From Candidatus Acidiferrales bacterium (GTDB taxonomy: Bacteria; Acidobacteriota; Terriglobia; Acidiferrales; UBA7541), in the NCBI GenBank assembly GCA_030037775.1, contig JASHQB010000182.1, positions 67,439 through 109,718 on the forward strand: a stretch of DNA of 42,280 nucleotides, written 5' to 3'. The position numbers and the translations under genes are program-made. Shown here one piece after another: positions 1 to 7,636 of this stretch. Below the pieces are notes generated by a model, which made no database searches, had not been told where the DNA came from, and was given only the letters and a program-made list of their open reading frames with translations. Every line of letters starts with the position of its first letter. Within the stretch, counting starts at the first letter, position 1.

Positions 1-1070
1 TCCAAGGATTCCAGTAGCGCAGTTTCCTCGCCGCATTCGTACGCGCCCGCGCCCGTGTGAGTGTAAATATCAAAATCGAATCCGGTGCCGAGAATATTCT
101 TTCCCACGAATCCGGCAGCGTACGCTTCTTCGAGCGCGCGGTCCATGATGTCCAAAATGTAGCGATATTCTCCGCGGATATAGATATACCCCAGGTGCGA
201 ACCGATGGCCTTTCCTGCAATCACCATGCCTTCGATCAACGCATGGGGATCCATCTCCATCAATGGACGATCTTTGCTCGTTCCCGGTTCGCTCTCGTCG
301 GCGTTAGCGCAAACGTATTTCGGCTTCGGTGAATCCTTGGGCACAAAAGACCATTTCATGCCGGTGGGGAAACCCGCTCCGCCGCGGCCGCGCAGATTGG
401 ACTTTTTCACTTCATCGATGATCTGCGCCGGCGTCATTTCCTTCAGGGTCTTCGTAAGCGCTTCGTAACCCTCGTGTTGCTGATAGACCTTCAGGGTGTG
501 CGAATCCCTTATGCCGAACCGCTGGCTGATAACGCGCACTTCCGCGGGGTCCGGCTCGTGCAATGCGCCGGAAATCACCGGCACGGACGCAGGATGCTTG
601 CCGGCGGCGTACTGATCGAGGATCGCGTCAACCTTCTCCGGCGTCAGGTTCTCGTAGAAATCATAATTCACCTGGATGGCCGGCGCGCCCGAGCACGCGC
701 CCATGCACTCCACTTCTTCCAGGGAGAAAATGCCGTTGGCCGTGGTTTGGCGGTTGCCGATGCCCAGCCGCTTTTGCACGTGCGCCATAATCTCGAACCC
801 GCCGCGAAGCTGGCACGAGATGTTCGTGCAAACCTGCACGTGATATTTCCCCGCGGCCTTGCGCCGCAGCATCGAATAGTAGGACAGCGTCTCGGTCACT
901 TCGGTCATTTGAAGATCCAGGCGTTCGGCAATTTCCTCGAGGATCGGATCGCTCAAATGGCCGTATTCATCCTGCGCATAAACCAGCATCGGCACCAGCG
1001 CCGAGCGCTTCACGGGGTAGCGCGAGATGAGCTGCTTGAACTTCGCGTCCAGTTGTGGAGAGACTTGCAT
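1..1070 (-). CDS. nuoEF: NADH-quinone oxidoreductase NuoE-NuoF fusion, partial
   Basis: Part of the NADH-oxidising arm of complex I. I translated the minus strand from the ATG at 1070 to base 1 and found one open frame with no stop. Residues ~1-165 are a complete NuoE-type thioredoxin-fold [2Fe-2S] domain, with cysteines in CTNISC (C-x4-C) and CMGAC (C-x3-C). Without a break it continues into Nuo[12 protein letters not shown] (nucleotide-binding glycine-rich loop), [13 protein letters not shown] and [16 protein letters not shown]. The rest of NuoF, including its 4Fe-4S cysteines, lies beyond the left edge. The start overlaps the nuoD stop by one base (TGATG), implying translational coupling. 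NuoE and NuoF are usually separate proteins; the arrangement resembles HoxF of NAD-reducing hydrogenases. Position next to nuoD makes complex I the likely role. A missed stop from a sequencing error is the alternative. Confidence 0.93.
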   Translation of the reverse strand, partial: MQVSPQLDAKFKQLISRYPVKRSALVPMLVYAQDEYGHLSDPILEEIAERLDLQMTEVTETLSYYSMLRRKAAGKYHVQVCTNISCQLRGGFEIMAHVQKRLGIGNRQTTANGIFSLEEVECMGACSGAPAIQVNYDFYENLTPEKVDAILDQYAAGKHPASVPVISGALHEPDPAEVRVISQRFGIRDSHTLKVYQQHEGYEALTKTLKEMTPAQIIDEVKKSNLRGRGGAGFPTGMKWSFVPKDSPKPKYVCANADESEPGTSKDRPLMEMDPHALIEGMVIAGKAIGSHLGYIYIRGEYRYILDIMDRALEEAYAAGFVGKNILGTGFDFDIYTHTGAGAYECGEETALLESL

Positions 1071-2266
1071 CAGCGATCCACTTCTCCCAGCACGATGTCG
1101 ATGGTGCCGATGCTCGCGACCACGTCGGCAATCAGTTTTCCGATCACCAGACGGGGCAACGCCTGCAGGTTGACAAACGACGGAGCACGCACTTTAACCC
1201 GATACGGCCTGTTCGATCCGTCGCTGCACACGTAAAAACCGATTTCGCCGCGCGGCGATTCGATCGCCTGATAAACCTCGCCCGGAGGCGGCGTGATTCC
1301 CTCGGTCCAGATCTTGAAGTGGTAGATCAGGCCCTCGATGGAGGTCTTCATTTCCTCGCGTGACGGAGGAACGAGGCCGCGCACTTCGGCGCGGAACGGT
1401 CCTTGCGAAGGGATTCTATCGATCGCTTGGCGGCAGATCTTGGCGCTTTGCCGCATCTCTTCCAGGCGCACTTGATAACGCGCATAGACGTCGCCGGCGG
1501 TCTGCGTCGCCACCTTGAAATCGAATTCCTCGTAACTGGAATACGGAAAATACTTGCGCAGGTCGTAATCGCTGCCGCTGCCGCGTAAAGAAGGCCCGGA
1601 GACGGCCATGGCAATGCCGTCTTCGAGCTTCAGAACGCCTACTCCTTGCGTGCGCAGTTTCCAGATCGGATTCTCCGTCAACAGGTCCTCGTATTCCGCC
1701 AGGTGTCCTGCGAATGTGTCGAGGAACTTCGAAATCCACTCGAGATACCCCGGCGGCGGTTCCAGGGCCAGCCCACCGATGCGGAAATAGCTCGTCATCA
1801 TGCGCTGGCCGGAAATGGCCTCCAAGATTTTCAGCATCTCCTCGCGTTCGCGGAAGCAATAGAGGAAAACGCTCATGGCGCCCAGATCGATGGCATGCGT
1901 GCCCAGCCACACCAGGTGCGACGCGATGCGCGAAAACTCCGTCAGCAGCACACGAATGTACTGCGCGCGCTTCGGCACCTCGATGTCCGCCAGCTTTTCC
2001 ACCGCCAGGCAAAAGCCTAGGTTATTCGATAGATTCGCGAGGTAATCCATCCGGTCGGTCAGCGGAATACACTGCGAATAGGTGAGCTTCTCGAAGTTCT
2101 TCTCGATGCCGGTATGCAGATACCCGATCACTGGCTCGGCTTTCAGCACAATCTCGCCGTCCAGCTCCAGAATCACGCGCAGTACACCATGAGTCGACGG
2201 GTGCTGCGGCCCCATATTCAGCACCATCGTGCGGCTTTCCGGCACTGTCAGCACGCTGCTCGCCAT
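1070..2266 (-). CDS. nuoD: NADH-quinone oxidoreductase subunit D
   Basis: 49 kDa subunit of complex I, in the peripheral arm at the quinone-binding site next to NuoB. The 398-residue frame starts [17 protein letters not shown] and carries the hallmark [12 protein letters not shown] near the N terminus, the EKxFExLTY region, and the C-terminal DxVxxxGxxDIVxGEVDR end, which is typical for full-length NuoD. A longer start (2317) is possible, but the ATG at 2266 overlaps the nuoC stop as TGATG, the same coupling seen at the nuoD/nuoEF border, so I use it. The order nuoC-nuoD-nuoEF on one strand fits a single operon. Confidence 0.96.
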   Translation of the reverse strand: MASSVLTVPESRTMVLNMGPQHPSTHGVLRVILELDGEIVLKAEPVIGYLHTGIEKNFEKLTYSQCIPLTDRMDYLANLSNNLGFCLAVEKLADIEVPKRAQYIRVLLTEFSRIASHLVWLGTHAIDLGAMSVFLYCFREREEMLKILEAISGQRMMTSYFRIGGLALEPPPGYLEWISKFLDTFAGHLAEYEDLLTENPIWKLRTQGVGVLKLEDGIAMAVSGPSLRGSGSDYDLRKYFPYSSYEEFDFKVATQTAGDVYARYQVRLEEMRQSAKICRQAIDRIPSQGPFRAEVRGLVPPSREEMKTSIEGLIYHFKIWTEGITPPPGEVYQAIESPRGEIGFYVCSDGSNRPYRVKVRAPSFVNLQALPRLVIGKLIADVVASIGTIDIVLGEVDR

Positions 2267-2742
2267 CAGCGATAACCCTCCACCGGATAATCCTTGCGGT
2301 GTGGATGTCCCTCCCAATCATCCGGCATCAAGATGCGTGTCAGGTTAGGATGCCCTTCGAACTGCACGCCCATCAGGTCCCAAGCCTCGCGCTCGTGCCA
2401 ATTCGCGGTGGGCCAGACGTTAGTGACCGTGGGCACGGTCGGGTCTTTGCTGGTCACCTTCACCTTCAGGCGCAGGCGCTCGCGCCGGCTCAGGCTCACC
2501 AGGTGATAATTGACTTCGAAGCGCGGCTCCACCGGGAAGCGGTCGACAGGCGTGATATCCGACAGAAACGCGAAATCCAGCTCCGCGTCGGATTTCAGAA
2601 ACTCGCATGCGGCGATCAGCCGGTTGCGCGGCAATACAACGGTCGTCTCGCCCCTGAAAGAGATGACTTCCGTGATCCCTTGTGGATCGCGTTCCTTCAG
2701 TTTGCGGACCGCCAGCGGGCTATCTTGTTGCTGCGATTCCAC
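2266..2742 (-). CDS. nuoC: NADH-quinone oxidoreductase subunit C
   Basis: 30 kDa subunit of complex I (peripheral arm). The 158-residue protein ends with the family signature: WHEREAWDLMGVQFEGHP, then NLTRILMPDDWEGHPHRKDYP. It is a stand-alone NuoC, not fused to NuoD as in enterobacteria. The start is GTG at 2742; no in-frame ATG lies between it and the nuoA stop, and only a weak purine stretch precedes it. It lies 28 bases after nuoA, where nuoB would normally be, and overlaps nuoD by one base. Confidence 0.94.
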   Translation of the reverse strand: MESQQQDSPLAVRKLKERDPQGITEVISFRGETTVVLPRNRLIAACEFLKSDAELDFAFLSDITPVDRFPVEPRFEVNYHLVSLSRRERLRLKVKVTSKDPTVPTVTNVWPTANWHEREAWDLMGVQFEGHPNLTRILMPDDWEGHPHRKDYPVEGYR

Positions 2743-2770
2743 TCTATGATTCCCGGTTTTGGAGGTCAGG

Positions 2771-3139
2771 CTACTTCCACTCCAATGCGCCCTTCTTCCA
2801 CAAATAAATGTAGCCCACCACCAGGATGAAAATATACAGAATCATTTCCACGAAACCGAACAGGCTCAGCTTCTTGAATACAATCGCCCAGGGATAAAGA
2901 AAAATGGCCTCAATATCGAACAAGATGAAAATCATCGCTACCATATAGAAATGCACGGAGAAAGGCTCGCGCGCGTCGCCCGTCGGGCGAATACCGCATT
3001 CGTAAGCTTGATCTTTCGCACGGGACTTCAAATGCCGGCCAACTACGGTGGAGGCGATAATCAAAACCGCGGCCAGTCCTGCCGCGAGCAGGAACATCAG
3101 CAGTAGTGGCGCGTACGCGTCGAGGTAGCTTCCGTTCAT
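2771..3139 (-). CDS. nuoA: NADH-quinone oxidoreductase subunit A
   Basis: Small membrane subunit of complex I that links the peripheral and membrane arms. The 122-residue frame from the ATG at 3139 has three hydrophobic segments and the family landmarks YECGIRPTGDAREPFSVHFY and FILFDIEAIFLYPWA; the Cys and Asp/Glu residues lie in the quinone-site loop. An upstream GTG at 3190 would add 17 residues, but those bases hold the promoter (TTGACC and TATTAT), so the ATG is the better start. No clear Shine-Dalgarno sequence precedes it and the predicted leader is about nine bases. It is the first gene of the operon continuing with nuoC, nuoD and nuoEF. Confidence 0.95.
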   Translation of the reverse strand: MNGSYLDAYAPLLLMFLLAAGLAAVLIIASTVVGRHLKSRAKDQAYECGIRPTGDAREPFSVHFYMVAMIFILFDIEAIFLYPWAIVFKKLSLFGFVEMILYIFILVVGYIYLWKKGALEWK

Positions 3140-3150
3140 TTTCGATGCAC

Positions 3151-3159
3151 TGCTATAAT
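3151..3159 (+). promoter_or_regulatory. extended -10 promoter for the 3254 gene
   Basis: TGCTATAAT is a perfect extended -10 element on the plus strand; no convincing -35 is seen 17 bases upstream. It overlaps the minus-strand -10 of nuoA almost base for base. Transcripts would start near 3166 and have a leader of about 88 bases. Confidence 0.45.
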
Positions 3160-3183
3160 ATCCAGGCACTACCTTCTGGTCAA
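3155..3183 (-). promoter_or_regulatory. sigma-70-type promoter of the nuo operon
   Basis: On the minus strand TTGACC (3183-3178) and TATTAT (3160-3155) are separated by exactly 17 bases. A start about 7 bases after the -10 box gives a leader of about nine bases before the nuoA ATG at 3139. The same spot carries a perfect TATAAT with an upstream TG (3151-3159) on the plus strand, which could drive the divergent gene at 3254. Confidence 0.7.
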
Positions 3184-3253
3184 TGAACACGCAAAAAAAT
3201 CTTGGGCGAGCGGTGGCCCTGCAGGAACCGAAGGAGCGAAGGATTATCCCACA

Positions 3254-3871
3254 ATGAGCTTGGGATTCAATTCAGATGTGGCCGTCGGAGACGATGTCTT
3301 TCACGTGCAAACGGAAGACTACGGCCAGCCACAGTGCAGCATTGTGACCCTCGTTTATCATCGCGGGCGAATCCTGCACCGCCGGAATTCGAGCTACTCC
3401 GATTTAGCGAGCGCCGCCGGGTATTCTGAGGATGCCTTGGGCGAGCGCGTCGAAAGCCAGCATCGTTCCGTCATCGAGGAGCTTCGCAGCGGCGCGATTT
3501 CCATTCCACCGGCATCTGCGCGCACCGGCCGCTCCGGCCAGGGCATTCAAGTGCAGCTGCGGAACGCGAATTCCTGGCTGGCAAACGGCCAGGCCACGCT
3601 CGATGTACAGGTTTTGAAGCGCGCCGACCGGTCGCCGGTTAGCGATGTCAACGTCGAGGCCTATTTGAGTGGCGTAAAGGGAGAAGCTCGCTTCAATGGA
3701 AAAACGGCCGCCGATGGCGTGGTGCAGATTCGCTTTGCGATACCGAGTATCTCTTCCGGCGGCGGTGAGCTTGTGATTCGCGCCGATGCCGGCGCATCCG
3801 AGGCCGTCGACGAAATCCGCTTCGCCCTGCGCGCAAAATCCAAGGGCGGTGGGCCTAAGGTAAAGAGTTGA
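3254..3871 (+). CDS. Conserved hypothetical protein with C-terminal beta-sandwich-like half
   Basis: 205 residues, no signal peptide or membrane segment. Residues ~1-90 start MSLGFNSDVAVGDDVFHVQTEDYG and read like an intracellular domain (short beta strands, then a helical part with LGERVESQHRSVIEEL). Residues ~100-195 look like an immunoglobulin or carboxypeptidase-regulatory type beta sandwich (VDVQVL..PVSDVNVEAYLSG..TAADGVVQIRFAIP). The start has AAGGAGCGAAGGA just upstream. The stop codon overlaps the TTG start of thiS by four bases, so the two are translationally coupled. I do not recognise a family with a known function. A link with sulfur-carrier chemistry is only suggested by the coupling. 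Confidence 0.8.
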   Translation: MSLGFNSDVAVGDDVFHVQTEDYGQPQCSIVTLVYHRGRILHRRNSSYSDLASAAGYSEDALGERVESQHRSVIEELRSGAISIPPASARTGRSGQGIQVQLRNANSWLANGQATLDVQVLKRADRSPVSDVNVEAYLSGVKGEARFNGKTAADGVVQIRFAIPSISSGGGELVIRADAGASEAVDEIRFALRAKSKGGGPKVKS

Positions 3872-4068
3872 CGGTAACCATCAACGGCGAAGCGCGCGAA
3901 ATTCCCGATGGCTTCAACGTCGCTGAGCTGCTTGGCCATTTGGGAATCGCTGCGGACCGCGTCGCCATCGAACGCAACCGCGACATTCTCCCGCGCGCGC
4001 AGTGGCACGGAACTGCCGTCGAAACAAACGACTCTTACGAAATCGTTCATTTCGTCGGCGGCGGCTGA
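3868..4068 (+). CDS. thiS: ThiS-family sulfur carrier protein
   Basis: Ubiquitin-fold sulfur carrier of 66 residues: MTVTINGEAREIPDGFNVAELLGHLGI at the start and IVHFVGGG at the end. The terminal Gly-Gly is the site that is adenylated and converted to a thiocarboxylate for thiazole (thiamine) synthesis. The start codon is TTG at 3868, overlapping the previous stop (TTGA) with AAGG seven bases upstream; there is no better in-frame start. The tail ends in three glycines instead of the usual two. No thiG, thiF or thiO lies nearby, so a role with another sulfur acceptor is possible. Confidence 0.87.
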   Translation: MTVTINGEAREIPDGFNVAELLGHLGIAADRVAIERNRDILPRAQWHGTAVETNDSYEIVHFVGGG

Positions 4069-4099
4069 TCCCCAAAAGTTCGCCCCGGCCGTACGCGCG

Positions 4100-4756
4100 T
4101 CAAATCCCGCCGAGAATATGTCCGAGTTTTTCCTTCTTGGTTTTCAGGTAGGAGTGCGAATGCTGGCTGGTGGGCGGGCGGCAGGGCACTCGTTCCACCA
4201 CGCGAATGCCACCGCGCTCAAGCTGATGTACTTTGTCGGGATTGTTGGAGAGTAATCTCACTTTTTTCACGCCCATCAGTTTCAGCGCCTCGGCGCAAAA
4301 CTTGTAATCGCGGTGATCGGCGTCGAATCCCAGCTCGCGATTCGCCTCGACCGTATCCATGCCGCGATCCTGCAACTCATAGGCCTTCAATTTGTTCATC
4401 AAGCCGATGCCGCGCCCCTCCTGCGGCAGGTATAGCACAATCCCGCATCGCGCACGCGCCGTTTCGCGCAGCGCCATTTCCAGTTGCGCGCGGCAGTCGC
4501 AGCGTTCCGAATGAAACACGTCCCCCGTCAGGCATTGCGAATGAATACGCACAAGCGGTGCATCGCCCCGGTGGATTTTCCCGTGCTGCAACGCCACCGC
4601 GGTTTCCGCGGTTCCGGTGAGGCTCAATTTCTCGGCGCCTTCGATTCCCAGGACGGTGAATTGGCCGTATTGCGTCGGAAATTTCGCGCGCGCAACGATG
4701 CGTGGGACGTTGTGCGCATCGGCGCTCCGCTTTTTCCTGTGCGTTCGTTTGGCCAT
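4100..4756 (-). CDS. ribA: GTP cyclohydrolase II
   Basis: First step of riboflavin synthesis: GTP is opened to a diaminopyrimidinone phosphate with loss of formate and pyrophosphate. The 218-residue frame has the zinc cysteines at about C75, C86 and C88 (SQCLTGDVFHSERCDC), the LPQEGRGIGL loop with the catalytic Arg, and the LLSNNPDKVHQLERGGI region near the C terminus. It is the stand-alone form without a RibB domain. The N-terminal ~17 residues are basic and not part of the core fold. It converges with thiS, with 31 bases between the two stops. Confidence 0.96.
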   Translation of the reverse strand: MAKRTHRKKRSADAHNVPRIVARAKFPTQYGQFTVLGIEGAEKLSLTGTAETAVALQHGKIHRGDAPLVRIHSQCLTGDVFHSERCDCRAQLEMALRETARARCGIVLYLPQEGRGIGLMNKLKAYELQDRGMDTVEANRELGFDADHRDYKFCAEALKLMGVKKVRLLSNNPDKVHQLERGGIRVVERVPCRPPTSQHSHSYLKTKKEKLGHILGGI

Positions 4757-4780
4757 ACGATACGGATTTCTTCAAGCGCG

Positions 4781-4789
4781 ATTATAGCA
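4781..4789 (-). promoter_or_regulatory. extended -10 promoter of ribA
   Basis: The minus strand reads TGCTATAAT (TATAAT at 4786-4781), a perfect extended -10 element. No good -35 hexamer is seen at 16-18 bases. A start near 4774 gives a leader of about 18 bases before the ribA ATG. Confidence 0.55.
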
Positions 4790-4828
4790 GCATTCGGCAA
4801 TCGGTCGCGCCGGCCGAGAAGGGAGCCC

Positions 4829-4911
4829 ATTCGTATCGCAGGGCCACCATGGGGTCGGTGCGCATGGCCCGTCACGCAGGTATGTAGCAAGTCGCAAGCG
4901 CCACCAAGCCT
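4829..4911 (-). pseudogene. Relic of an ADOP permease C-terminal tail
   Basis: Directly after the stop of the intact permease, one minus-strand frame reads GLVALATCYIPA, a TGA stop, then [14 protein letters not shown] followed by TGG in place of a stop. This matches the tail of the permease at 7637-10300 ([24 protein letters not shown]) far better than it matches its own neighbour. About 26 codons survive, with one in-frame stop and the terminal stop lost. It looks like the remains of a third tandem copy, or scar tissue from recombination between permease genes. Confidence 0.8.
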
Positions 4912-7572
4912 CTACTCGTACCGCAGAGCCACCAGCGGATCGACGCGCGCCGCGCGCCAAGCCGGCACTCCACAGGCAATCAATGACACGCCAGCCAGCA
5001 CCACAACCACGCCCGCATACGTGATCACGTCGACGGGAGACACCGCAAACAGCAGCGAGACAATCGCTCGGCTTGCGGCCAACGCTCCCGCCAAACCAAT
5101 CAACGCGCCCAGCGCCGTCAGCGCCATGCCTTGCTGCACGATTAGCCGCAGAATGTTTCCGCGCGGCGCCCCCAGTGCCACGCGGATGCCGATTTCGCGC
5201 GTTCGCTCCGTCACATTCCCGGAAAGCACGCCGTAAATCCCGACCGCCGCCAGCACCAGCGCCACGATTCCAAACGCCTCGAACAGGATAAGCGTGAAAC
5301 TTCGTTCGGCTGCCGTCGCCGCGAGCAGGTGCTCCATGGTCGCGATGCGCACAATCGGTTGGTCCTTGTCCACCGACCAAATTGCTTTCTTGATGTTCGG
5401 CGTGAGCGTTGCTGCATCGCCGCGTGTGTGCACGACCAGTGACATCGCCTCGTCTGCGAACCACGACTGCTCGGGCGTGATGTACACCGCATCCGGCTCG
5501 CTCGCAATCAGCGACGCCTGCTTCACATCGCCCACCACTCCAACAACCGTGTACCACGGCCAGTTCGGGAAGCCGCCGACATGGGCGCGCTGGCCAATCG
5601 GATCCTGATTGCCGAATTCTTCCTTTGCCAGTGACTCGCTAATGACAACTACATGCGGTGCGTCTGCTGCGTCACCCTTGTTCAGATACCGGCCTCGCCG
5701 GAGCGGCATGCGCATCGTTTCGAAATAACCGGGACTCACCACATACCGAAATACACCGTAAGACTTTTTGTCCTTCTCGAACTCCGCCCCATAGGAGCCA
5801 TATTGAGTATCGTCAGTCAGCGGCAACAGGCTCGTGAATGCTGCTGACTCGACGCCGGGAACGTCGCGCACGTTTTCCAGAGCCTGCCGAAAGAATCGAA
5901 CACGATTGCCCGTAGGAGCCGAGTCGTCGAATTTATGTCCCGCAGTTTGCACTTGCATGGTCAGCACATTTGAAGCGTCGAATCCTGTATCAACCGCAAG
6001 CAGTCGCGAGAGGCTGCGTAACAGCAGGCCTGCACTTACGAGTAGCACCAACGCGAGCGCCACTTCGGCGACCACCAGAGCGCGCCTTGTGAATTGGTGG
6101 CTGCCACCGCTCTGGCGCGAGCCTTCCTTCAGCCCGGTTTGCAGGTCGCTGCGCGAGGCGTGGAGCGCCGGGATGAGCCCAACCACCAAGCCGATCGCCG
6201 CCGTGAGCCCGAGCGCGAACAAAAATACCTTTTGGTCGAGGCTGATCGCGCTTAACCGTGGCAAGTCCGGCGGACTTAGCGCCACGAGAGTTTTTACGCC
6301 CACTTGCGCGACCAGCAGCCCCAAAACGCCGCCAATGAGCGCCAGCAGCAAGCTTTCCGTCAGGAGCTGCTGCACCAAACGAAAGCGTCCGGCGCCCAAG
6401 GCCACGCGCATGGCAAATTCCCCGCGCCTCTGCGCGCCGCGCGCCAGCAGCAGATTCGTCACGTTTACGCACGCGATCAGCAGCACCAGCACCACGGCAC
6501 CGACCACGGCGAGCAGCGCCGGCTTTACGCCTCGCGTAACGTCGTCCTGAAGCGAATCTACGATGAACCCGAGATGCAGATTGGCCCAGCGCGGGCGCGG
6601 GAATTCTGCCATAGGCGTACGCGCAATCATGGCGATGTCCGCTTGGGCTTGCCCAAAGCTGACGTTCGGTTTCAACCGGGCCACCACACTGCAGTGATTG
6701 CCCCATTCCACGCTGTTCGTGTCCGTGATATTCGCTGTGTTGTACTGATCCGGCGACCATATCTCCGTTGTGGGCGAGAGCACGTCGTCAAATCCCCGCG
6801 GCATCACGCCGATCACCGTGTAGCTGTCGCCGTCGAGAGTGATCTGCCGGCCAAGAATTGAACGGTCTCCGCCGAATCGCCGCTGCCACAGGCCGTAGCT
6901 GAGGATCGTCACCAGCGGTCCGTGAAAGGCATCATCCGATGGCTGAAAATCGCGCCCCATCGCGGGTTCAACTCCCAGCGCTCGGAAGTAGCCATAGGTC
7001 ACGTTCTGGCCATCGAGCAGTTCGGGCTCATTCGGGCCCGTCATGGTTGGCTGCCACAGTTCGAATATGGCGAGAGCGTCGAAAGAACGGTTCCTCTCCA
7101 ACAGTTCACGATAGTTATAGAACGTTACCCGTGACCGCGCGCCTTGAAAAATTCCCCAAATGGTCATAATTCGTTCCGGATGCGAATAGGGAAGCGGCTC
7201 AAAGAGAATCGGGTTCACGGCGCTGAAAATCGCCGTATTCGCGCCAATCCCCAGCGCAAGCGTCAGCACCGCGACGGCCGTGAATCCTGGCGACTTCCGC
7301 AGCATGCGCGCCGCGTAGCGGATGTCCTGCACGAGAGTCTCGAAGAAGGGGACCCCGGTGAGTTCGCGATGCGTTTCGCGAAGCTGCGCTGAGCCGCCCA
7401 GACGAATTTTTGCTTCACGCCGCGCCTCGGCGAGCGACATGCCGCGCCGCACGTTTTCTTCTGTGAGCAGGTCCAGATGCTCGCGAATCTCGTCAGAGAA
7501 TTCTTCTTCCTGACGTTTGTGCGAGAACATTCCACGAATCCGCGATGAAAGCGTTTTCAGATTGCTGACCAT
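4912..7572 (-). CDS. ADOP-type ABC transporter permease (FtsX/MacB fold)
   Basis: 886 residues. Residues ~20-70 form the ADOP N-terminal helix region (EEEFSDEIREHLDLLTEENVRRGMSLAEARREA). Next come FVETL-like linker and TM1 (GFTAVAVLTLALGIGANTAIFS), a MacB periplasmic domain (~110-360), an FtsX block (~365-480), a second TM and periplasmic domain, and a final FtsX block ending DPLVALRYE. Members of this family have no ATPase domain and no adjacent ATPase gene; the function is inferred to be membrane export or mechanotransmission as in MacB. The start has AAGGAGG eight bases upstream. It follows the second permease on the same strand after a 64-base gap and is probably cotranscribed with it and padR. 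Confidence 0.93.
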   Translation of the reverse strand: MVSNLKTLSSRIRGMFSHKRQEEEFSDEIREHLDLLTEENVRRGMSLAEARREAKIRLGGSAQLRETHRELTGVPFFETLVQDIRYAARMLRKSPGFTAVAVLTLALGIGANTAIFSAVNPILFEPLPYSHPERIMTIWGIFQGARSRVTFYNYRELLERNRSFDALAIFELWQPTMTGPNEPELLDGQNVTYGYFRALGVEPAMGRDFQPSDDAFHGPLVTILSYGLWQRRFGGDRSILGRQITLDGDSYTVIGVMPRGFDDVLSPTTEIWSPDQYNTANITDTNSVEWGNHCSVVARLKPNVSFGQAQADIAMIARTPMAEFPRPRWANLHLGFIVDSLQDDVTRGVKPALLAVVGAVVLVLLIACVNVTNLLLARGAQRRGEFAMRVALGAGRFRLVQQLLTESLLLALIGGVLGLLVAQVGVKTLVALSPPDLPRLSAISLDQKVFLFALGLTAAIGLVVGLIPALHASRSDLQTGLKEGSRQSGGSHQFTRRALVVAEVALALVLLVSAGLLLRSLSRLLAVDTGFDASNVLTMQVQTAGHKFDDSAPTGNRVRFFRQALENVRDVPGVESAAFTSLLPLTDDTQYGSYGAEFEKDKKSYGVFRYVVSPGYFETMRMPLRRGRYLNKGDAADAPHVVVISESLAKEEFGNQDPIGQRAHVGGFPNWPWYTVVGVVGDVKQASLIASEPDAVYITPEQSWFADEAMSLVVHTRGDAATLTPNIKKAIWSVDKDQPIVRIATMEHLLAATAAERSFTLILFEAFGIVALVLAAVGIYGVLSGNVTERTREIGIRVALGAPRGNILRLIVQQGMALTALGALIGLAGALAASRAIVSLLFAVSPVDVITYAGVVVVLAGVSLIACGVPAWRAARVDPLVALRYE

Positions 7573-7636
7573 AAAACCCTCCTTGCGTCACGACCTGCCA
7601 CACTCGCTGGTCACGACATGCCCAGACGCCCTTAGC

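Noticed and set aside
474-1235. Long plus-strand open frame over the nuo genes
   Set aside because: It is the antisense shadow of nuoEF and nuoD; the amino acid text has no family features.
3140-3190. GTG start for nuoA at 3190
   Set aside because: It would place the start within the -35 box of the operon promoter; the ATG at 3139 gives the usual NuoA length.
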